Origin: Tannerella sp.
GTDB lineage: Bacteria > Bacteroidota > Bacteroidia > Bacteroidales > Tannerellaceae
NCBI GenBank assembly: GCA_031258835.1
Contig: JAIRMH010000154.1
Span: 1 to 33,660 of the forward strand
DNA length: 33,660 bases
Reading direction: 5' to 3'
A model generated the notes under the pieces. The model was not told the DNA's origin, did not search any database, and saw nothing but the letters and a program-made list of their open reading frames with translations. Below are positions 27,112-33,660 of the stretch, in pieces. Each line of letters starts with the position of its first letter. Positions within the stretch are counted from its first letter, which is position 1. A program made the translations under genes and the position numbers.

Positions 27112-28602
27112 TTATATTGGCCCGGAGATGCCGGACGACAGTTGTTCGTGCATGGCTGCGGCGGCTTTCCGTCCGTCGCCCATGGCAAGGATTACGGTGG
27201 CGCCGCCGCGGACGATATCGCCTCCTGCGTATACATCCTCTAAAGACGACTGCATGGTATCTTCGTTGACGACGACAGTTCCCTTCCTCGTCACTTCAAG
27301 TCCGCTAAACTCACTTGGGATAAGCGGATTGGGGGATACGCCGACACTGACGATCACTTCGTCTACGTCTATCGTCTCAATTGCGTTCTCTATCGGTATG
27401 GGGCGTCGGCGACCGGAGGCATCCGGTTCGCCAAGTTCCATTTTCTGTAAACGCATTTGTTTGACAAAGCCATTTTCATCGCCAAGGTATTCTATCGGGT
27501 TATGTAATGTGAGAAATTCCACATTTTCTTCTTTTGCATGTTTGACCTCCTCAATACGCGCCGGCATTTCTTCTTCGCTGCGGCGGTATACAATCATCGC
27601 TCTTTCCGCACCCAAACGGCGGGCCGTACGAACGGAATCCATAGCCGTGTTGCCGCCGCCGATTACGGCGACTTTTTTCCCTTTCAGCACAGGCGTGTCG
27701 CTATCGGGGTTTGCGGCATCCATAAGGTTTATGCGTGTCAGGTATTCATTTGATGACATTACACCGATAAGGTTTTCGCCCGGTATGTTCATGAAATTAG
27801 GTAATCCGGCGCCGCTGGCGACGAATATGCCTTTGTATCCTTCGTCATGAAGGTCGTTGTAACTGATCGTCTTGCCGATAATACAGTCGGAGATGAACCG
27901 GACGCCCATTTTCCGCAGGACATCTATTTCAACATCGACGATTTTGTTAGGCAAACGAAATTCCGGGATGCCGTATTTCAGAACGCCGCCAATCTCATGC
28001 AGCGCTTCGAAAACGGTTACGTCGTATCCATGTTTAGCCATATCTCCGGCAAAGGACAAACCGGCGGGTCCCGAACCGGCAACTGCTATTTTAATGTCAT
28101 TCTTCGTTGCCATTTCCGGTATGGATATATTCCCGCTCTCACGTTCACAGTCGGCTGCAAAACGTTCGAGATAACCGATAGCGACAGGTTCGTTTTTCAT
28201 TTTCAGGTGAATACAATTGCTCTCGCATTGTTTTTCCTGCGGGCATACGCGCCCGCAGACGGCAGGCAGCGAACTTGTCTCTTTAAGGACTCTTGCCGCC
28301 TCAAGGAAATAGCCCCGTTCGATATTTTTTATAAATGCAGGAATGTTGATATTAACGGGGCATCCTTTCATGCATGAGGGACTTGGGCAGTCGATGCAGC
28401 GTTGTGCTTCTTTTACGGCTTGCGCTTCGGTTAATCCCAAGTTGACTTCTTCGTTATTGTGGCTGCGGTATTCAGGGGCGAGTTCGTTCATTTTTACGCG
28501 CGGTATTGACGCACGTTCTTTGTTCTTCATCTTTTGACGCAACTCTTCGCGCCATGCCTCTGTTCTGTGTGTTGCAATATTGTTGTTTATGTTCATTTTC
28601 AA
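27112..28602 (-). CDS. nfnB: GltD-like FAD/NADPH oxidoreductase, probable NfnB subunit (annotated elsewhere as glutamate synthase small subunit / SudA)
   Basis: 496 aa; N-terminal Cys clusters CIDCPSPSCMKGCPVNINIP and CGRVCPQEKQCESNC, dinucleotide folds VAGSGPAGLSFAGDMAK and VAVIGGGNTAMDSVRTARRLG; directly follows the NfnA-like gene. Confidence 0.85.
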   Translation of the reverse strand: MKMNINNNIATHRTEAWREELRQKMKNKERASIPRVKMNELAPEYRSHNNEEVNLGLTEAQAVKEAQRCIDCPSPSCMKGCPVNINIPAFIKNIERGYFLEAARVLKETSSLPAVCGRVCPQEKQCESNCIHLKMKNEPVAIGYLERFAADCERESGNISIPEMATKNDIKIAVAGSGPAGLSFAGDMAKHGYDVTVFEALHEIGGVLKYGIPEFRLPNKIVDVEIDVLRKMGVRFISDCIIGKTISYNDLHDEGYKGIFVASGAGLPNFMNIPGENLIGVMSSNEYLTRINLMDAANPDSDTPVLKGKKVAVIGGGNTAMDSVRTARRLGAERAMIVYRRSEEEMPARIEEVKHAKEENVEFLTLHNPIEYLGDENGFVKQMRLQKMELGEPDASGRRRPIPIENAIETIDVDEVIVSVGVSPNPLIPSEFSGLEVTRKGTVVVNEDTMQSSLEDVYAGGDIVRGGATVILAMGDGRKAAAAMHEQLSSGISGPI

Positions 28603-28641
28603 TTTTTGACTTACGATTAATATCTTACGTGACTAAGATTG

Positions 28642-29433
28642 TTATTCCATTGTTTTATAGGAGCGCTGGCGCATCATCATTTCGTCGAAATCCACCTGAT
28701 GAGCGTCAAATTCGGGACCGTCGACGCATACAAACCGGATTTTGCCTCTGACCGTAACGCGGCAGGCGCCGCACATACCTGTACCGTCCACCATAATTGT
28801 ATTCAATGATGCGATCGTCGGAATGTTATATCTTTTTGTCAGTTCGGAAACGAATTTCATCATGATCGCCGGTCCGATAGTCACGCACAAATCTACTTTT
28901 TCACGGTTAATGACAGTTTCGACGCCGTTCGTTACTAACCCTTTGACGCCGTAAGAGCCGTCGTCGGTCATGATTACGACTTCGTCGGAGGCGGCTTTCA
29001 TCTGTTCTTCCATGATGATCAGATCTTTCGTTCTTGCGGCAAGGACGACAATAACCTTGTTGCCTGCTTTATGGAAAGCTTCGACAATCGGATAGAGGGG
29101 AGCAACGCCCACGCCTCCTCCGGCGCATACTACCGTTCCGACTTTTTCTATGTGTGTGGCTTGCCCTAACGGGCCGACGATGTCGGTTATATAATCGCCG
29201 ACATTCAGTCCGCAGATTTTTTGGGATGATTTACCGACGGCCTGTATGACCAGATCAATTGTGCCTTTTTCCGTATCTGCACCGGCGATTGTAAGCGGGA
29301 TGCGTTCGCCCTTTTCTCCGACGCGGACAATTACGAAATGTCCGGCTTTTCGTGAACGTGCAATGAGCGGAGCTTCAACTGCAAACTTCACCACATTTTC
29401 CGAAAAGCGTTCTTTTCCTACTACTTTGTTCAT
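28642..29433 (-). CDS. nfnA: Ferredoxin-NADP+ reductase-like FAD/NAD-binding protein with C-terminal [2Fe-2S] cluster motif, probable NfnA subunit
   Basis: 263 aa; RIPLTIAGADTEKGTIDLVIQAVGKSS, VVCAGGGVGVAPLYPIVEAFHKAGNKVIVVLAARTKD, GTGMCGACRVTVRGKIRFVCVDGPEFD. Confidence 0.85.
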   Translation of the reverse strand: MNKVVGKERFSENVVKFAVEAPLIARSRKAGHFVIVRVGEKGERIPLTIAGADTEKGTIDLVIQAVGKSSQKICGLNVGDYITDIVGPLGQATHIEKVGTVVCAGGGVGVAPLYPIVEAFHKAGNKVIVVLAARTKDLIIMEEQMKAASDEVVIMTDDGSYGVKGLVTNGVETVINREKVDLCVTIGPAIMMKFVSELTKRYNIPTIASLNTIMVDGTGMCGACRVTVRGKIRFVCVDGPEFDAHQVDFDEMMMRQRSYKTME

Positions 29434-29525
29434 TTATTATTTTATTAAGTTATTATAACATGAATTTATCAAGTTCTTTATTGTCAATAGATAATTGCAT
29501 AATAATCGAGTAAATTATTAAAAAT

Positions 29526-29575
29526 CGTGCAAATGTACATGAAATTTTCGACATTCCACACAGACCGATAAAAAT
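29526..29575 (-). promoter_or_regulatory. Element C: conserved promoter element facing the NfnAB-type pair
   Basis: Minus strand ATTTTTATCGGTCTGTGTGGAATGTCGAAAATTTCATGTACATTTGCACG. Confidence 0.8.
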
Positions 29576-29580
29576 GTCCG

Positions 29581-29605
29581 GCAAAACTTACATGAAAAAC
29601 TTTGG
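29581..29605 (-). promoter_or_regulatory. Element G: degenerate half-copy directly upstream of element C
   Basis: Minus strand CCAAAGTTTTTCATGTAAGTTTTGC, comparable with CGAAAATTTCATGTACATTTGC with small insertions. Confidence 0.4.
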
Positions 29606-29633
29606 TCTTACAAGTGCGTGCCGTAAAAATAAA

Positions 29634-30692
29634 CTATTCGATGTCATTCGCCTGTAAAATTTCGTTTTTATGTGTCATTACGGCCGACACTAATTCGGCT
29701 ACGCAATGGGCGTATAATTCAGGCTTGTTCGGTAGCGATAACGTTATACTGTTCGGACAGGAACAATGTATACTTACGTTGGACTCTTTTGTTGAGGACG
29801 GCCTGAACCCGTTACGTATCAAAGCGTTCCCAACCCAATAGGCAGTATTGAACTCTCCTTCGACGGCAATGGGGCATGAAGGCTTGTCGGCAGTCAGTTT
29901 GCCGGTCGAGGAATCGAATGTGATTCCCCTTTTATCAAAGAAGGTTTCAAATGAGTGGTTCAGAATAAGATCTTCGGGGACGCCGCACATCATCGGTCGG
30001 CCTTTTTCCTGTAACCACAGGCAATCGCTCATTTGTATCGCCAGCTCTAAGTCGTGCGTCGACAGCAGTATGGCTTTTTTCTGTTCCGTCGCTAAATGAT
30101 GTAGCAGCGACATGGTCTCTATGCGACTTGTCACATCGAGAAATGCCGTCGGCTCGTCTAATACGATTATCGGGCATTGCTGCGCCAAAGCTTTGGCTAT
30201 CATTATTTTTTGTCGTTCGCCGTCAGACAGTTCGGCTACGCAGGTGGTGGATTTATGGCTCATGTCGACGGCCTCCAGCGATGCTGCAACGATACGTTTG
30301 TCTTCCGTATTCAAGCGACCGAAAAATCCGGTGTAAGGATGGCGTCCGAGCGAAACGAGTTCTTCTGCGGTTATACCTCCCGCATTTGTTTTTTCTGTCA
30401 TGACGACACCGATTGTACGGGATAATTCTCCCTGTGAATAATCGGAGAGGAAACGTCCTCTTATACGTATTTCTCCACCGAGAGCCGGTTGGAATCCGCA
30501 TAATGTGCGCAAAAGCGTTGATTTCCCGGCTCCGTTTAGTCCCAACAGGCTTGTCACTTCTCCGGCATATAGCTGTAACCGTATCGAATCGTGAACGATT
30601 TTCCGCCCGCGGCCTTTCTGCGTATACCCGATTACTAAGTCGGACGTTTCAATAACCGGCGAATGTGTCATATTTGGCGTCGTATGTGACAT
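29634..30692 (-). CDS. FecE/BtuD-type iron-siderophore/cobalamin ABC importer ATPase with C-terminal extension of about 90-100 aa
   Basis: Walker A GLNGAGKST, signature LSDGERQKIMIAKAL, Walker B PIIVLDEPTAFLD, H-loop STHD; extra domain after LILNHSFETFFDKRGITFD.... Confidence 0.92.
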   Translation of the reverse strand: MSHTTPNMTHSPVIETSDLVIGYTQKGRGRKIVHDSIRLQLYAGEVTSLLGLNGAGKSTLLRTLCGFQPALGGEIRIRGRFLSDYSQGELSRTIGVVMTEKTNAGGITAEELVSLGRHPYTGFFGRLNTEDKRIVAASLEAVDMSHKSTTCVAELSDGERQKIMIAKALAQQCPIIVLDEPTAFLDVTSRIETMSLLHHLATEQKKAILLSTHDLELAIQMSDCLWLQEKGRPMMCGVPEDLILNHSFETFFDKRGITFDSSTGKLTADKPSCPIAVEGEFNTAYWVGNALIRNGFRPSSTKESNVSIHCSCPNSITLSLPNKPELYAHCVAELVSAVMTHKNEILQANDIE

Positions 30693-30693
30693 A

Positions 30694-31728
30694 TTAATTG
30701 AAATACAGTATATTTTTCCTGTTAATAATCACATAGATGATAATCGGCGCTCCTACGATCGGGGTGATGGCATTGAGCGGTAAGATGCTGTTCGTACCTG
30801 GAAACGTCGTTAACAGGTTACATAATAACGCTACACATGCTCCGAATAATATCGTTACAGGCAATAGCATGGTATGATTTGAAGAGCCTGATAATAAGCG
30901 TGCGATATGCGGAACGGCAAGGCCTATGAAAGAAATGGGGCCGCAAAAGGCGGTGGTTGTGGCAGTCAGTAATCCCGTACAAAGCAGAATGATGATACGT
31001 ATACGTTTCACTTTTATGCCTAAATTAGCGGCGTACATCTCGCCTAAAAGCAGGGCATTAAGGGGCTTTATCAAGAGTAAGGAGATGAATAACCCGGCAG
31101 ACGAGCAGATCATGAAGAACGGCAGTCGCTCATTTGAAACGCCGGAAAAATCACCCATACCCCACATTACATAGGCATGAACCCTGTCTGCCGATGAGTA
31201 ATAATTAAGGATCGAGATTACGGATGAAGCAAGATATCCGGTCATGATGCCGATGATAAGCAGCATCACCGCATTTGTTACTTTGCCCGAAAAATAAATG
31301 ATAATGACGAGCAGGATGCATGCTCCTGCAAACGCGGCGATCGTGATGGCAATAGAACCGCTGAAAGAATATGTCGCGAATAATTGGAAGGAGTTGCCGA
31401 AAAAGAGCATTACTAAAGCGACGCCAAGATTAGCCCCGTCGCTTATGCCGAGGATGGATGGCCCGGCTAACGGATTTTTGAAGAGCGTCTGAAGCAATAA
31501 GCCGCTTGCCGCCAGAGAAGCCCCGGCCAGTAACGCCGTTATCGCCTGTGGAAAACGTGATTGCAATACGATATGTTGCCAGGCAACCTTTTCCGTTTCT
31601 CCGCCAAATAAAATGTTGACGACTTCCCCAAGCGGAATGGACGCCGCTCCATATATCAGGTTGGCGGCAAACAGGGCAATAAGTATACATGCCGATGCCG
31701 GATAAAAAAACGTTTTTCTGCAAATCAT
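30694..31728 (-). CDS. FecCD/BtuC-type ABC importer permease
   Basis: 344 aa polytopic; RFPQAITALLAGASLAASGLLLQTLFKNPLAGPSILGISDGANLGVAL, FCGPISFIGLAVPHIARLL, LPLNAITPIVGAPIIIYVI; stop separated by about 1 bp from the ATPase start. Confidence 0.93.
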   Translation of the reverse strand: MICRKTFFYPASACILIALFAANLIYGAASIPLGEVVNILFGGETEKVAWQHIVLQSRFPQAITALLAGASLAASGLLLQTLFKNPLAGPSILGISDGANLGVALVMLFFGNSFQLFATYSFSGSIAITIAAFAGACILLVIIIYFSGKVTNAVMLLIIGIMTGYLASSVISILNYYSSADRVHAYVMWGMGDFSGVSNERLPFFMICSSAGLFISLLLIKPLNALLLGEMYAANLGIKVKRIRIIILLCTGLLTATTTAFCGPISFIGLAVPHIARLLSGSSNHTMLLPVTILFGACVALLCNLLTTFPGTNSILPLNAITPIVGAPIIIYVIINRKNILYFN

Positions 31729-31760
31729 TCAATTTAAATGTCTTTCTACAAATTATTCCG

Positions 31761-31768
31761 CAAAGATA
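31761..31768 (-). promoter_or_regulatory. Putative -7 element (TATCTTTG) for the FecCD-type operon
   Basis: Minus strand TATCTTTGCGG about 30 bp upstream of the start at 31728. Confidence 0.45.
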
Positions 31769-31812
31769 CGGTTTTATTTTTCAGCATTATTAATACTGAA
31801 ATTTTTCTTGAC

Positions 31813-31858
31813 ATTTTTATTTGTTTGTGTGTAATTCGTAAAGTTCATGTATCTTTGC
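31813..31858 (+). promoter_or_regulatory. Element D: conserved promoter element facing the DUF4091/GH123-like gene
   Basis: ATTTTTATTTGTTTGTGTGTAATTCGTAAAGTTCATGTATCTTTGC; same order of blocks, 1-bp shorter spacer; contains TATCTTTG. Confidence 0.7.
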
Positions 31859-31883
31859 CGAATAATCTTTAATTTTTATAACT

Positions 31884-33632
31884 ATGAGATATTTATTTGT
31901 TATTGTTTTTTATTGGCTGTCCAGCCATTTATGTGTTGCGCAGATGTGCGATGAATACGAAGAACTTACCGATACGAAGCCTCATGACGACGAAGCGGTA
32001 TGGAATGAAATACCGTCGTCTCCGCAAATTAGCTGGGGTAGCGTCGATATACGATATGCGAAGCTGAATGTACCGGAAATACGGAAGAGTAGTGTGTGGA
32101 AAACGAAAGCGTGGAAAGGTGAGCGCGTGAATGTGCAAGCGGTGATATGGACGAAAAATTTACTGTCGGACGTTAAAATAACGGTCAGCGATTTGGCGTC
32201 AGGGTCGTCCGTTATTCCATCTTCGGCCGTTCGCCCGTCTTTTGTCCGTTATGTGATGACGGACGAACTTAATAAGGATGGAAAAAGCGCTTGCGGCCAT
32301 CGTGAGAATAGAGCGGAATGGGATTCTTCAATGGTGGCTGATGTCCTGTATAAACCTGAGTTAAAGGAGATAAAAGCGTGTACTGCACAGCCGATTTGGC
32401 TCAATATCCGTATCCCTCATGACGTACGCGCCGGCGTTTATAAAGGAGTTGTGACTGTTTCGGGAAAGGATTTTGCGGATATGAAACTGAATCTGGAAAT
32501 TACGGCGCTAAATCATATATTACCTCCCCCTGAAAAATGGGATTTTCATCTGGATTTGTGGCAGAATCCTTATTCGGTAGCGCGTTATTATAATGTGCCT
32601 TTGTGGAGTGACGCTCATTTTGAAGCTATGCGCCCTGTCGTGAAAATGCTCGCGGATGCCGGACAAAAAGTCATTACCGCCACAATCATGCATAGACCTT
32701 GGAACGGACAGACGGAGGATCATTTTGACAGTATGGTGTCGAAAGTTAAAAAGATAAATGGCACATGGGAATATGATTATACGGTTTTCGACAAATGGGT
32801 TGAATTTATGATGAATATGGGTATTGATAAACAGATAAATTGTTATACGCTTATACCTTGGGCGCTGAGCTTTGATTATTTTGATCAGGCGACGAACCGG
32901 ATACGTTTTATTGAAGTCAAACCGGGTGACGCCGCATATGAAGATTATTGGGGCGCTTTCCTGAAAGATTTTGCTTCTCATCTGCGTAGTAAAGGCTGGT
33001 TTGAACGTACAGCCATTGCGATGGACGAACGTGGCCTTGAGGCGATGAAGGAAGCAATAAAAGTGATCCGGAAAGCCGATCCCGCATTTAAGATATCGCT
33101 TGCCGGAAATTATCATGAAGAAATAGAAGACGATTTATATGATTTGTGTATTTCTTTCGGGCATAAATTCCCGAAAGAAGTGAAAACTTCCCGCGAAAAG
33201 GCCGGTAAAGTCAGTACGGTTTATACCTGTTGCGCCGAAGCGCGACCGAATACGTTTACCTTCTCTCCGCCGGCCGAAGCTACATGGATCGGATGGCATG
33301 CGGCGGCAGGCGGCTATGACGGTTATTTGCGGTGGGCGTATAATAGCTGGACGGTTGACCCGCTACGTGATTCCCGTTTCCGTACATGGGCGGCCGGAGA
33401 TTGCTATCTTGTATATCCCGATTACAGCAGTATTCGTATGGAACGACTTATTGAAGGTATTCAAGACTATGAAAAAATACGTATTTTACGGAAAAAATTT
33501 GCGGATGAAAAAGCAATCGGGAAACTGAACAAATTAGATGCCGCCGTTTCGATGTTTTCCGATGAAAATATATGGCTGCGCAATGCGACGGAAGATGTTA
33601 ATGCCGCACGCAACATCTTGAACGGCTTTTGA
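31884..33632 (+). CDS. DUF4091 / GH123-like secreted glycoside hydrolase
   Basis: 582 aa; signal peptide MRYLFVIVFYWLSSHLCVAQ; N-terminal beta-domain with IRIPHDVRAGVYKGVVTVSG, catalytic-barrel text WFERTAIAMDERGLEAM (Asp-Glu pair as in GH123-like enzymes), GGYDGYLRWAYNSWTVDPLRDSRFRTWAAGDCYLVYPD, IRMERLIEGIQDYEKI. Confidence 0.82.
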   Translation: MRYLFVIVFYWLSSHLCVAQMCDEYEELTDTKPHDDEAVWNEIPSSPQISWGSVDIRYAKLNVPEIRKSSVWKTKAWKGERVNVQAVIWTKNLLSDVKITVSDLASGSSVIPSSAVRPSFVRYVMTDELNKDGKSACGHRENRAEWDSSMVADVLYKPELKEIKACTAQPIWLNIRIPHDVRAGVYKGVVTVSGKDFADMKLNLEITALNHILPPPEKWDFHLDLWQNPYSVARYYNVPLWSDAHFEAMRPVVKMLADAGQKVITATIMHRPWNGQTEDHFDSMVSKVKKINGTWEYDYTVFDKWVEFMMNMGIDKQINCYTLIPWALSFDYFDQATNRIRFIEVKPGDAAYEDYWGAFLKDFASHLRSKGWFERTAIAMDERGLEAMKEAIKVIRKADPAFKISLAGNYHEEIEDDLYDLCISFGHKFPKEVKTSREKAGKVSTVYTCCAEARPNTFTFSPPAEATWIGWHAAAGGYDGYLRWAYNSWTVDPLRDSRFRTWAAGDCYLVYPDYSSIRMERLIEGIQDYEKIRILRKKFADEKAIGKLNKLDAAVSMFSDENIWLRNATEDVNAARNILNGF

Positions 33633-33660
33633 TATGGAGGACGGCTACCGACTGCCTTCA

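Noticed and set aside
26978-27850. 290-aa plus-strand ORF overlapping the GltD-like gene
   Set aside because: Antisense shadow of a conserved oxidoreductase; no domain recognised.
27847-28377. 176-aa plus-strand ORF antisense to the GltD-like gene
   Set aside because: Same reason: shadow translation of a conserved gene.
1-33660. CRISPR arrays, transposases, integrases, phage genes, toxin-antitoxin or defence modules
   Set aside because: None seen: no regularly spaced repeats and no recognisable recombinase, nuclease or defence protein among the credible ORFs.

Overview
The window looks like ordinary Bacteroidales-type chromosome (SusC/SusD, FecR/ECF sigma, TAnnTTTG-type promoters). No transposase, phage module, CRISPR array or rRNA was seen. 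Left to right: (i) a polysaccharide-utilisation-like locus on the minus strand (partial SusD, STN-domain SusC/RagA, FecR anti-sigma, ECF sigma), with two GH127/DUF1680-family glycosidases divergent from it and an alpha-L-rhamnosidase-like gene; (ii) a TolC / HlyD-type adaptor / MacB-FtsX-type permeases / ABC ATPase efflux operon that contains two decayed permease genes, followed by a convergent NtrB-like kinase and NtrC-like sigma-54 activator; (iii) a small two-TM protein, an outer-membrane beta-barrel protein, an orphan-looking NarL-type histidine kinase and tRNA-Lys(CTT); (iv) an NfnAB-type (GltD-like + FAD/NAD-binding) pair; (v) a FecCD-type importer (ATPase + permease, no binding protein in window); (vi) a DUF4091/GH123-like gene. 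The most unusual signal is not a gene. It is a roughly 45-50 bp conserved promoter-bearing element (consensus approx. ATTTTTATCsGTyTGTGTGkAATGTCGAAArTTTCATGTAyATTTGC) found, oriented toward the downstream gene, in front of several otherwise unrelated transcription units; two copies match at 48/50 positions. The second signal is a sigma-54-like promoter in front of tolC that fits the linked NtrBC-type pair. All calls were made by eye; no database search was run.
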